The translations under genes were made by a program, and so were the position numbers. From assembly GCA_003517725.1 (NCBI GenBank), contig DOZZ01000325.1, forward strand, positions 25,095 through 31,462: a stretch of DNA of 6,368 nucleotides. The letters run 5' to 3'. The notes below the pieces were generated by a model. That model did no database searches, had not been told where the DNA came from, and saw nothing but the letters and a program-made list of their open reading frames with translations. This document shows positions 1 to 6,346 of the stretch, piece by piece. Numbering within the stretch: the first letter of the stretch is position 1; every line of letters starts with the position of its first letter. Source of the stretch: Bryobacterales bacterium (lineage in GTDB: Bacteria > Acidobacteriota > Terriglobia > Bryobacterales > Bryobacteraceae).

Positions 1-636
1 ATGGCTGCGCTAATTTATGTGCCGATCCGCTGGCTAGCTATGTTAAGCGTGGCAGTCATCGCACTTCACAACTGCCTGGACCGCTTTCTTCCGTCGCAGT
101 TTGGTTCCGCGGGCTGGGTTTGGAATTTAATTCATGAGCCAGGCGTAATTGCCCTCGCGGGCCGTCAGGTGCTGGTGACTTATACGCTGCTGCCATGGAT
201 CGGCGTGATGGCGGCAGGATTCTGTTTCGGTAAGGTCTTCACGCTGGAGAGCACGGTGCGGCAGCGAATTATGCTCAGAATTGGGCTCTCTGCAACGGTT
301 ACGTTTCTTGTAATCCGCGCGATCAACCTTTATGGCGATCCTGCGCCGTGGTCCGTACAGAGATCGGCCGTATTCACAGTTCTTTCATTTCTGAACTGTA
401 CTAAGTATCCAGCATCACTTGACTTCTTATTGATGACACTGGGTCCGGCAATCTTGTTTCTCGCCTATCTCGATCGATGCTCTCGGAGAGCTGCCAATCC
501 GCCGGCAAACTTCGGGTATAGCTTGTGGATGGTTTACATATTGTGGTGCGTAACCGTCGTGTCGCTTTATCCAATCTGCAAATGGTTTGCAAAGGTCAAG
601 GCAACGCGGCACAACTGGTGGTCAGGCTACCTCTAG
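1..636 (+). CDS. DUF1624/COG3503-like polytopic membrane protein, 5'-partial and probably internally deleted
   Basis: The reading frame is open from the first base, and the ATG there is probably an internal Met. The visible 211 residues match, from memory, the C-terminal half of DUF1624 / heparan-alpha-glucosaminide N-acetyltransferase-like membrane proteins: ALHNCLD (21-27), LLPWIGVMAAGFCFG (63-77), an R-x-x-N-x-YGDPAPW stretch (106-117), SFLNCTKYP (129-137), LLMTLGP (143-149), and a C-terminal LYPICKWFAKVK...NWW tail. Roughly five hydrophobic segments are visible. The catalytic N-terminal part of the family (first helices) would lie upstream of the window. Family members usually have another region of about 50-60 residues with one or two helices between an N-P-x-x-x-FG element and the GYSLxxVY element; here these are fused at F171-G172-Y173, so the protein may be non-functional. 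GC content is visibly lower (about half by rough hand count) than in the downstream genes. Family membership is fairly sure; the deletion and substrate are inference. Confidence 0.65.
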   Translation: MAALIYVPIRWLAMLSVAVIALHNCLDRFLPSQFGSAGWVWNLIHEPGVIALAGRQVLVTYTLLPWIGVMAAGFCFGKVFTLESTVRQRIMLRIGLSATVTFLVIRAINLYGDPAPWSVQRSAVFTVLSFLNCTKYPASLDFLLMTLGPAILFLAYLDRCSRRAANPPANFGYSLWMVYILWCVTVVSLYPICKWFAKVKATRHNWWSGYL

Positions 637-644
637 CGGCTGAA

Positions 645-669
645 GCCGTCGGCAGTGAACCGACACGGC
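645..669. terminator. weak hairpin between convergent genes, possible bidirectional terminator
   Basis: In the 64-base gap between the converging genes, GCCGT (645-649) pairs with ACGGC (665-669), and CGG (650-652) pairs with CCG (660-662) around a 7-base loop, leaving a two-base bulge at 663-664. A smaller hairpin, CGGC-TGAA-GCCG (637-648), overlaps it. Neither strand has a T-run after the stem, so this is at best a GC-rich pause or rho-assisted site. The position between two convergent stops is the main support. Confidence 0.25.
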
Positions 670-700
670 GCGACTTCGCATCTACTCCGTGGCGCTGAGC

Positions 701-1204
701 CTATTCCAGCAGGACCGGTTCAAGGCTTTCATCCGGCTTGGCCATCAGCTCCGGGTTGCGCATCAGAAAACGCGCGCAGGTGTTCCAACGCAGAATCGCG
801 TCGTCGTTCCCGGCCGGGCGAAGGGTTTCGGCCTCTTCGAAGCTGTGCATGGCTTCGCGAAACCATTGGCAGGCCACCGGGCCGCTGCCGAGTCCGCCGT
901 GGTTGACGAAGGCCCGCGCGCGGCGCTCCGCGATGATGCCCGCGTAATAGAGCTGTTCATACTTGCTTTGCAGCCGCGGCAATAGCTCGCGCGCTTCGCT
1001 GACGCGCGCGCCGGGGCCGGCGCCGAATTGGTCGGTCAAAGCCAGCAACAGCGATCGGATGGCCTCTTGATTTTCGGGATCGCTGCACAGAATGTCCTGG
1101 CAAATGCTCTCGGCCTGTTCCGGCTCGTTCAGCAATCGGTAGCGCTCAACGCGCGCCAGCGCTCCCGGAATCCCTTCCCTGGGCAGCGGTTTCAGTTCCA
1201 GCAT
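701..1204 (-). CDS. small TPR-like helical protein, last gene of the sdh operon
   Basis: This is a 167-residue, apparently soluble, mostly helical protein without a signal peptide or membrane segment. Residues about 14-60 resemble a TPR pair: A-x-x-x-x-YRLLNEPEQAE (about 22-32) followed by ILCSDPENQEA (38-48). A second helical hairpin lies at about 113-145, with SFEEAETLRP (121-130), a typical TPR second helix and turn. An alternative upstream in-frame start at 1279 is rejected because it would run deep into sdhB and has no visible advantage. The ATG at 1204 follows AAGGAGG with a 6-base spacer. The gene overlaps the 3' end of sdhB by 59 bases in another frame, which implies translational coupling and co-transcription. 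TPR proteins act as protein-protein scaffolds, so an assembly or stability role for the dehydrogenase is possible but only inferred from position. I cannot name a characterised homologue. Confidence 0.8.
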   Translation of the reverse strand: MLELKPLPREGIPGALARVERYRLLNEPEQAESICQDILCSDPENQEAIRSLLLALTDQFGAGPGARVSEARELLPRLQSKYEQLYYAGIIAERRARAFVNHGGLGSGPVACQWFREAMHSFEEAETLRPAGNDDAILRWNTCARFLMRNPELMAKPDESLEPVLLE

Positions 1205-1961
1205 GGGTGCCCTCCTTCTTCTTGCTTTGAAACATTCGAAATAGCCTGGAGAGCGGGTCGTAGAAGTGGTCCGCGACACGCTCCTTCAAGGGGATGATGG
1301 CGTTCTCCGTAATGGTGATGCTCTCGGGACAGACCTTGCGGCAGCAGGTGGTGATGTTGCAGTAGCCGATACCGTGCGCCTTTTTCAGCTCTTCGACCCG
1401 GTCTTCGACATCGAGCGGGTGCATCTCCAGCGCGGCGATGTGCACGAAGTAGCGCGGGCCGGCGAAGCCGTCGAAATGGTGGTGCTCGCGCAAGACGTGG
1501 CAGACGTCCTGGCATAGGAAGCATTCGATGCACTTGCGGAACTCCTGCACGCGATCGATGTCTTGCTGCGCCATGCGCCAGGTGCCGTCGGGAGCGTCGG
1601 GCGGGCGCGGCTTGAACTTCTTGATGCCCTGCTTCACACGGAAATTCCAGGAGACGTCGGTGACCAGATCTTTGATCGGGGGGAAGCTGCGCATGGGTTC
1701 GACGGTGACGGGGCGGTCGAGCGGCAGCGTGTTCAGGCGCGTCATGCACATCAGCTTGGGCAGGCCGTTGATCTCGGCGGAACACGATCCGCATTTGCCC
1801 GCCTTGCAGTTCCAGCGCAGCGACAGATCGTTGGCCTGCTCGGCCTGAATCTTGTGCACGGCATCGAGCACCACCATGCCTTCGGAGACTTCGGTGGAGT
1901 AATCCTTAAGGCCGCCGCTCTCGCGATCGCCGCGCCAGATGCTGAAGGTTGCGCTGGGCAT
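1146..1961 (-). CDS. sdhB: succinate dehydrogenase iron-sulfur subunit
   Basis: SdhB carries electrons from the FAD of SdhA to the membrane anchor on the cytoplasmic face. The 271 residues show all expected cluster ligands. The N-terminal [2Fe-2S] domain has C52, C57, C60 and C72 (in NCKAGKCGSC and LMC). In the C-terminal domain, C144-x2-C147-x2-C150 together with C211 should hold the [4Fe-4S] cluster, and C154, C201 and C207 the [3Fe-4S] cluster, by analogy with E. coli SdhB. C206 beside C207 gives the CNITTCCRKVCPE signature seen in the mycobacterial Sdh1-like subclass. The ATG at 1961 overlaps the sdhA stop (TAATG) and is preceded by GAGGAG (1970-1975, minus strand) with an 8-base spacer. 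The last about 25 residues (after about 246) are hydrophilic, rich in Lys, Gly and Thr, and coincide with the start of the next gene, so this tail probably is not under strong structural constraint. Confidence 0.96.
   Translation of the reverse strand: MPSATFSIWRGDRESGGLKDYSTEVSEGMVVLDAVHKIQAEQANDLSLRWNCKAGKCGSCSAEINGLPKLMCMTRLNTLPLDRPVTVEPMRSFPPIKDLVTDVSWNFRVKQGIKKFKPRPPDAPDGTWRMAQQDIDRVQEFRKCIECFLCQDVCHVLREHHHFDGFAGPRYFVHIAALEMHPLDVEDRVEELKKAHGIGYCNITTCCRKVCPESITITENAIIPLKERVADHFYDPLSRLFRMFQSKKKEGTHAGTETAAQGRDSGSAGAR
1211..1217 (-). promoter_or_regulatory. ribosome binding site of the TPR-like gene, inside sdhB
   Basis: The minus strand reads AAGGAGG, then GCACCC, then ATG at 1204. The Shine-Dalgarno sequence is formed by the Lys-Glu-Gly codons (residues 249-251) of the SdhB tail. 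It fixes the TPR start at 1204 and shows that the gene is meant to be translated by ribosomes arriving on or near the end of sdhB. Confidence 0.75.
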
Positions 1962-3772
1962 TACTGCATCTCCTCGATGGTCTGCTTCAACTCGGCCGGC
2001 ATCTCCGGGATGGGGCGGCGGGCGATCTTAGTTTCGCCATCGGCACCCTTGCCGATTACGATGTTGATCTTGCCGAATTCGGCGCTCTTGGCGGTGTGAT
2101 CTTCGCGGAAATGAGCGCCGCGGCTCTCTTCGCGTTCGATCGCGGCACGCGTGACCGCTTCCGATACGGTCAACATATTCGGAAGATCGAGCGCGGTGTG
2201 CCAGCCGTTGTTGTACTCGCGATTGCCCTGTACCGAGACCTTGGCGGCGCGTTGGCGCAGCTTCTCGACCTCCACAAGCGCCTGCTTCATTTCGCTTTCC
2301 GTGCGCACGATGCCGACCAGATCCTGCATGATTTCCTGCAGCTTCTGCTGGACTTGATACGGACCTTCGCTGCCACTGCGTTCAAACGGCTGCAGCGCCG
2401 CTGCAGCGGCTTGTTGGATCTGGTCCGCATCGATCGCACCGGCCGTGTTTTCCTTGGCGAACGCTGCGGCATAGCGGCCCGCGCGTTTACCGAAGACGAG
2501 CAGGTCGGAGAGTGAATTGCCTCCCAGCCGGTTGGCGCCGTGCAGTCCAGCCGCGCATTCGCCCGCGGCGAACAGGCCCGGCACCGTGGACATCTGCGTG
2601 TCGCCATCCACCTGCACGCCGCCCATCATGTAGTGCGTGGTGGGGCCCACCTCCATGGGCTCTTTGGTGATGTCGATGTCGGCCAGTTGCTTGAACTGGT
2701 GGTACATGCTGGGCAGCTTCTTCTTGATATGCTCTTCGGCTTTCGGGAGACGCTCTTTGATCCAGGAGATGTCCAGAAACACGCCGCCATGCGGGCTACC
2801 GCGGCCTTCTTTGATCTCGCGCACGATGCAGCGGGCTACGTGGTCCCGCGTCAGCAGCTCCGGCGGGCGGCGCGCGTTGCGGTCGCCTTGCGTGTAGCGC
2901 CAGCCCTCTTCTTCGTTGTCGGCGGTCTGCGCGCGGTAGAGCTCCGGAATATCGTCGAACATGAAGCGCCGGCCCTCTTTGTTGCGCAGCACGCCGCCTT
3001 CGCCGCGCACGCCTTCGGTCACCAGAATGCCCATCACGCTGGGTGGCCACACCATCCCGGTCGGGTGGAATTGCACGAACTCCATATCCATCAGCGCGGC
3101 GCCCGCGTGGTAGGCCAGGGCATGGCCGTCGCCAGTGTACTCCCAGCTGTTGCTGGTGATCTTGAAGGCGCGCCCGATGCCGCCGGTGGCCAGAACGATC
3201 GCTTTGGCCTGGAACAGGAGAAAGCGGCCGCGCTCGCGATCGTAGCCGAAGGCGCCCACGACGCGGCCGTCGGCGGTGAGCAGGCGCAGCACGGTGCACT
3301 CCATGTGCACGGCGATGCCCTGGTGAATGCCGTGATCCTGCAGCGTGCGGATCATCTCGAGGCCGGTGCGGTCGCCGACGTGCGCCAGCCGCGGGTAGCG
3401 ATGGCCGCCGAAATTGCGCTGCAGGATGCGGCCGTCTTTGGTGCGATCGAACAGCGCGCCCCAGGCTTCGAGCTCGCGCACGCAATCCGGCGCTTCTTTG
3501 GCGTGCAGCTCAGCCATGCGCCAGTTGTTCAGATATTGGCCGCCGCGCATGGTGTCGGCGAAATGGACGCGCCAGTTATCGCGCTCATCGACATTGCCCA
3601 TGGCCGCCGCGATACCGCCTTCGGCCATGACGGTGTGCGCTTTGCCGAGCAGCGATTTGCAGATCACGCCCACCGAGACTCCCGCGGACGAGGCCTCAAT
3701 CGCCGCGCTCAACCCCGCTCCACCGGCCCCGATCACCAGCACATCATAGGTGTGCGTCTGGTAATCGGGCAC
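1961..3772 (-). CDS. sdhA: succinate dehydrogenase flavoprotein subunit
   Basis: SdhA oxidises succinate to fumarate (or the reverse) with FAD. The 603-residue protein has the N-terminal dinucleotide motif GAGGAGLSAAIEA (15-27). H47 in KAHTVMAEGG is the expected covalent 8-alpha-histidyl FAD attachment site. Substrate-site elements are FVQFHPTG (H236), TEGVRGEGG (252-260), RDHVAR (R309 or R314), HYMMGG (H380) and ANRLGGNSLSDLLVFG (R415). The Glu in place of the usual Gln in the A-[QE]-GGI stretch, and the overall sequence, fit the mycobacterial Sdh1-like clade rather than the E. coli-like one. The start is a GTG at 3772, directly after the sdhC stop (TAA|GTG), with GGAGG (3782-3786, minus strand) 9 bases upstream; no better start is near. 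The C-terminal capping domain runs from about residue 450. Length is typical of the family (about 580-650). It could in principle act as a fumarate reductase; sequence alone does not settle direction. Confidence 0.97.
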   Translation of the reverse strand: MPDYQTHTYDVLVIGAGGAGLSAAIEASSAGVSVGVICKSLLGKAHTVMAEGGIAAAMGNVDERDNWRVHFADTMRGGQYLNNWRMAELHAKEAPDCVRELEAWGALFDRTKDGRILQRNFGGHRYPRLAHVGDRTGLEMIRTLQDHGIHQGIAVHMECTVLRLLTADGRVVGAFGYDRERGRFLLFQAKAIVLATGGIGRAFKITSNSWEYTGDGHALAYHAGAALMDMEFVQFHPTGMVWPPSVMGILVTEGVRGEGGVLRNKEGRRFMFDDIPELYRAQTADNEEEGWRYTQGDRNARRPPELLTRDHVARCIVREIKEGRGSPHGGVFLDISWIKERLPKAEEHIKKKLPSMYHQFKQLADIDITKEPMEVGPTTHYMMGGVQVDGDTQMSTVPGLFAAGECAAGLHGANRLGGNSLSDLLVFGKRAGRYAAAFAKENTAGAIDADQIQQAAAAALQPFERSGSEGPYQVQQKLQEIMQDLVGIVRTESEMKQALVEVEKLRQRAAKVSVQGNREYNNGWHTALDLPNMLTVSEAVTRAAIEREESRGAHFREDHTAKSAEFGKINIVIGKGADGETKIARRPIPEMPAELKQTIEEMQ

Positions 3773-4576
3773 TTAGAGGATCCTCCAATCGGTCCACACG
3801 CCCATGGCGCAGAGGCGCACGTAGACGTCGGAAAACATCACCGAGACCAGGCTCATCCAGGCCCACAACATGTGGCTGCGGTTGAGGCAGCTGGAGCAAT
3901 CGTAGGCCTTCTGGCAGACGGGCGATTCCGAGATCCGGTCCTTGCGGCCGCCGACTAGATGGCGCATGGAGTGGCAGCCGAAGGTGTAGCCGCCGAGCAA
4001 CACGACGTTGGTAGCGAGCACTAATGTGCCGACGCCGATGCCGAAGGACTCGCGGCCGGTGGCGGGATTCGGGAACCACAGGGCTTTCCAGACATCGTAG
4101 GAAAGCAGTCCGATGAAGCACACGGCGATGTATAGAAAATAGCGGTGGACGTTCTGCATGATGAGCGGGAAGGAGTGCTCGCCGCGATAGTGCTGGCGCG
4201 GCTCACCGACGGCGCAGGACGGCGGATCGGCCCAGAACGATTTGTAGTAAGCGCCGCGATAGTAGTAGCACGTCACGCGGAACAGGCCGGGCGCCCACAG
4301 AATCAGGTGCGCTGGGGAAAATGGCCACCAGGCGGGCCACCAGCCCGGTTTGGGGCCGAACCAGCTATGCGGCGACGAGCCGAAAAGTTCCGGAGAGTAA
4401 AAGGGCGACAGGTAGGGTCCGAAGAAATAGTTTTTGCCCTGGAAGGCGGCCCAGTTGGCGTAGACGAAAAAGGCAGAGAGGCCCAGGAAGACCAGCAGGG
4501 GCTGGACCCACCAGCGGTCCTGGCGCGCCGTTTGACCGAAGCCGCGCGGCGTCCACTGCACATCGATTGACGGCAT
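3773..4576 (-). CDS. sdhC: succinate dehydrogenase membrane anchor, mycobacterial Sdh1 (type F)-like
   Basis: This is a single, large membrane anchor of 267 residues from the ATG at 4576; numbering here counts from the in-frame TTG two codons earlier, giving 269. Five hydrophobic segments are visible at about 25-46, 91-108, 146-168, 181-202 and 237-259. The loop after the first helix is rich in aromatic residues, Gly and Pro, with GPYLSPFYSP (55-64) and GWWPAWWPF (80-88). This architecture, and the PYLSPFYSP motif as I recall it, match the SdhC of mycobacterial Sdh1 rather than the two-subunit SdhC/SdhD anchors or the classical diheme anchor. Cys/His residues cluster in the C-terminal third: C203, H204, H208, C223, C229, C232 and H237. 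Mycobacterial Sdh1 is reported to hold a Rieske-type [2Fe-2S] cluster in its anchor, and these are the candidate ligands here. No separate SdhD is present. It lies first in the operon, and its TAA touches the sdhA GTG. Confidence 0.88.
   Translation of the reverse strand: MPSIDVQWTPRGFGQTARQDRWWVQPLLVFLGLSAFFVYANWAAFQGKNYFFGPYLSPFYSPELFGSSPHSWFGPKPGWWPAWWPFSPAHLILWAPGLFRVTCYYYRGAYYKSFWADPPSCAVGEPRQHYRGEHSFPLIMQNVHRYFLYIAVCFIGLLSYDVWKALWFPNPATGRESFGIGVGTLVLATNVVLLGGYTFGCHSMRHLVGGRKDRISESPVCQKAYDCSSCLNRSHMLWAWMSLVSVMFSDVYVRLCAMGVWTDWRIL
3782..3786 (-). promoter_or_regulatory. ribosome binding site that supports the GTG start of sdhA
   Basis: GGAGG on the minus strand lies inside the last codons of sdhC, 9 bases before the GTG at 3772. 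Because the start codon is non-ATG and abuts the sdhC stop, this site is what decides the start. Confidence 0.7.
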
Positions 4577-4586
4577 GGACAAAAAG

Positions 4587-4592
4587 CTCCTT
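4587..4592 (-). promoter_or_regulatory. ribosome binding site of sdhC
   Basis: AAGGAG on the minus strand is 10 bases from the ATG at 4576 and only 4 bases from an in-frame TTG at 4582. The ATG is the likelier start because of codon preference, although the spacing is a little long; the TTG adds only two residues, so the protein is effectively the same. Confidence 0.6.
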
Positions 4593-4620
4593 TCGCCCGT
4601 ACTTCGGGTTGACGTACACG

Positions 4621-4626
4621 ATACTA
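4621..4626 (-). promoter_or_regulatory. weak -10-like element upstream of the sdh operon
   Basis: TAGTAT on the minus strand lies 44 bases before the sdhC ATG and matches four of six positions of a housekeeping -10 box. The six bases 17 upstream (GGCGCC) do not resemble a -35 box. A promoter must lie somewhere in 4600-4774 or further upstream, but this exact box is only a guess. Confidence 0.25.
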
Positions 4627-4660
4627 CATCGGGTTGGGCTGGTGGCGCCGCGGCCTGAAG

Positions 4661-4708
4661 ACTGGCGCTAAGGACTCGCGGTCATTTGTTTTTTTGTGGG
4701 GCGCCAGT
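4661..4708. repeat. 8-bp perfect inverted repeat with 32-base spacer in the sdh upstream region
   Basis: ACTGGCGC (4661-4668) and GCGCCAGT (4701-4708) are exact reverse complements. The spacer contains a T-run (seven T at 4689-4695). The arms sit about 85-132 bases before the sdhC start. They could be paired operator half-sites or the base of a long hairpin. With 8 bp in a GC-rich region, chance cannot be excluded. Confidence 0.35.
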
Positions 4709-4710
4709 GT

Positions 4711-4743
4711 TTCGACCCTGCGGGCACTGAGTCTGGAGTCGAA
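4711..4743. repeat. 6-bp inverted repeat downstream of the esterase gene
   Basis: TTCGAC (4711-4716) and GTCGAA (4738-4743) are reverse complements with a 21-base loop, 32 bases after the stop of the esterase gene. There is no following T-run on the minus strand, so it is a poor intrinsic terminator. It is the only stem-like structure close to that stop. The rest of the 198-base gap (4577-4774) shows no small gene that I can support. Confidence 0.25.
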
Positions 4744-4774
4744 CGTTACGCGGGCGAGACACAGTGGAGTCCGC

Positions 4775-6346
4775 CTACTTGCCGCAGGTGAAGTTCGCGG
4801 CATCGTCCGTGCTTCCCGAACCGCTGTACTTTGCCACTTCGGGCCATGCGCATAAAGGCCGGGTTCGCACTACGGCTTTAGTTCCGGAATCATTGCGATA
4901 CTTCGTTGCGATCAGATGGTTCGGTGCAGCCGCGTGCTCGACCCATGCTTCGATCGCGGCGTTGACGCTGTGGAGCGGGTCGGCATCCGACGTGCGCCCT
5001 TGTCCGAAATCAGCGGGGCCATCGCCGCCTCCACAGTGTTCCATCCCGGGCACCATATACAGCCGCACGAAATTGCCGGCGCGGGGCGCGCCCACGGCAG
5101 CGACGACACTGTCGTAGTAATTGATGGCGTTGAGAGCTGGAATGGCGGCATCGGCCCAGCCGTGATACAGGATCAGTTTGCCTCCGCGCTTCTCGAAGGC
5201 GCTAAGGTCAGCGTCCGTGGCGTTCAGATAACGCGCCATGCGCTGCTCGGCGGCCGGCACGTCCGCATCCGGATTGAAGGCGCGGAACTGCCATGCCGGA
5301 TCGCTGTAAACCATGTTCTTGAAGAACTGCGTTCCGAAGGCGAACAGCAAGCTCTTCTGGGGAGCATCGCCGGTGATCCAGGGCGCCCATCCGCCGGGCT
5401 CGGCTTCGCCGCCTGGCGAATAGCCGGGGAACAACAATTTTCCGTGGCCGTCCCGCAAGCCGTCATAGATGGCTTTGACCGCGGTCAGTTGCGGCGCGGT
5501 CAGGCAGGATGCTGTTTCCCGTGCCTGGCACAGCAGCACGGACGGATCGAAGCGGCACGCCGTGGGATTTTCGATCACGCCATCGTGGACGCCATCTTTC
5601 GCGTCGCATTGCGCGAGCGCGGCGGCTTCAATCGCCGGTAGTTTCGCGGCTGGAATATAGCTTGCGGCCGCGGCTAACGTGGCCTTCGCGTTGGAGGCAG
5701 CCAGGGAGAGCAGGCGAGTCCAGTAGTTCGCGGGGGCGCCCGCGACGATGCCGTCGTAGTCCGCGGGAAAGCGCTGAGCTTCCATCAAGGCTTGGCGTCC
5801 GCCATTCGAACAGGAGCTGAAATACGACTTGGTGGGTGCGTTTCCGTAAAAGGCGGCGATGATCGGCTTGGCGGCTAGCGCGGTCTCGTGGATGGCGCGA
5901 TATCCGAAATCGATGATCTTCTCCGGATGGTGCAGAGCCCATGCGGCGGTGACATCGTTGCCGGGATCCTGATGCCCCGTGTCGGTAGAGGCCGTGGCAT
6001 AGCCGTTGTGCACAGCTTCCGCCAAGCCACCGAAGCTGATGGTCCCGGCGTAGCCGCCATTGCCGATGCCCTGAAACTTGCCATTCCAGTTGGCGGCCGG
6101 CAGCCACACTTCGAAGCGGATGTCGGAGTCAGTGGATGGCGCGATCGATCCCGCGACCCGGCAAAACGCCGGGACACCGGCAATAGGCTTACCCGCGGGT
6201 GGCGTGAATGAACCGGCCGGATGCGATTCGGCCGTGGTGATGGTGGTGTGGGGCAGCGTCAAAGTAAGCAGGCGTTCACAGGGCAGCGGAGCACCTTGCG
6301 CCGCGAGCGGGAGAGCCAGTGCTAGGCAGGCGATCGGGAGTCTCAT
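4775..6346 (-). CDS. secreted tannase/feruloyl esterase family hydrolase
   Basis: This alpha/beta-hydrolase of 523 residues belongs to the tannase/feruloyl esterase family, whose members cleave gallate, ferulate or related phenolic esters outside the cytoplasm. Residues 1 to about 18 form a signal peptide (Arg at 2, hydrophobic core, A-x-G end). The catalytic set follows the family's CS-D-HC pattern: C179-S180 in SSCSNGGRQ, D399 in HGWADA, and H437-C438 in PGMEHCGGG; C179 and C438 should form the disulfide that joins Ser and His. The lid domain carries a calcium-loop-like segment, CDAKDGVHDGV (247-257), with D248, D251 and D255. Further cysteines (C23/C62, C247/C264, C273/C281, C499/C521) could form disulfides, as expected of an exported protein. 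Length is typical (about 500-580). The ATG at 6346 gives a complete signal peptide, but only a weak AAAGG lies 12 bases upstream. It is separated from sdhC by 198 bases and is probably its own unit. Substrate cannot be told: tannin, ferulate, MHET-like or other esters are all possible. Confidence 0.92.
   Translation of the reverse strand: MRLPIACLALALPLAAQGAPLPCERLLTLTLPHTTITTAESHPAGSFTPPAGKPIAGVPAFCRVAGSIAPSTDSDIRFEVWLPAANWNGKFQGIGNGGYAGTISFGGLAEAVHNGYATASTDTGHQDPGNDVTAAWALHHPEKIIDFGYRAIHETALAAKPIIAAFYGNAPTKSYFSSCSNGGRQALMEAQRFPADYDGIVAGAPANYWTRLLSLAASNAKATLAAAASYIPAAKLPAIEAAALAQCDAKDGVHDGVIENPTACRFDPSVLLCQARETASCLTAPQLTAVKAIYDGLRDGHGKLLFPGYSPGGEAEPGGWAPWITGDAPQKSLLFAFGTQFFKNMVYSDPAWQFRAFNPDADVPAAEQRMARYLNATDADLSAFEKRGGKLILYHGWADAAIPALNAINYYDSVVAAVGAPRAGNFVRLYMVPGMEHCGGGDGPADFGQGRTSDADPLHSVNAAIEAWVEHAAAPNHLIATKYRNDSGTKAVVRTRPLCAWPEVAKYSGSGSTDDAANFTCGK

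Noticed and set aside
1146..1279. A longer form of the TPR-like protein starting at 1279
   Set aside because: The extra 25 residues are Arg/Thr-rich and overlap the conserved end of sdhB, whereas the ATG at 1204 has an ideal AAGGAGG at 6 bases.
2540..3958. A 472-residue open frame on the + strand opposite sdhA and the end of sdhC
   Set aside because: It is antisense to a clearly conserved flavoprotein. Its translation is rich in Ala, His, Arg and Val with no recognisable domain, as expected from a GC-rich codon pattern read backwards, and no convincing ribosome binding site was seen.
3773..4576. Heme b axial ligands in the SdhC anchor (H92, H146, H204, H208, H237)
   Set aside because: The spacing and helix positions do not give the clear two- or four-His pattern of classical heme-bearing SDH anchors, and the similarity to mycobacterial Sdh1 suggests an Fe-S centre instead. 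Heme is not excluded, but I do not annotate it.
4685..4695. The T-run (seven T) as an intrinsic terminator
   Set aside because: On the + strand no gene ends upstream of it and it lies inside, not after, the inverted repeat. On the - strand, where the flanking genes are read, it is an A-run.
4705..4750. A tRNA-like T-arm (TTCGA-containing stretches on both strands)
   Set aside because: The flanking bases do not pair as a T-stem, and no acceptor, D or anticodon arm can be folded around them.
4916..5641. A 241-residue open frame on the + strand opposite the esterase gene
   Set aside because: It is the mirror of a well-supported coding sequence; the composition follows the codon bias of the opposite strand and no motif is recognisable.
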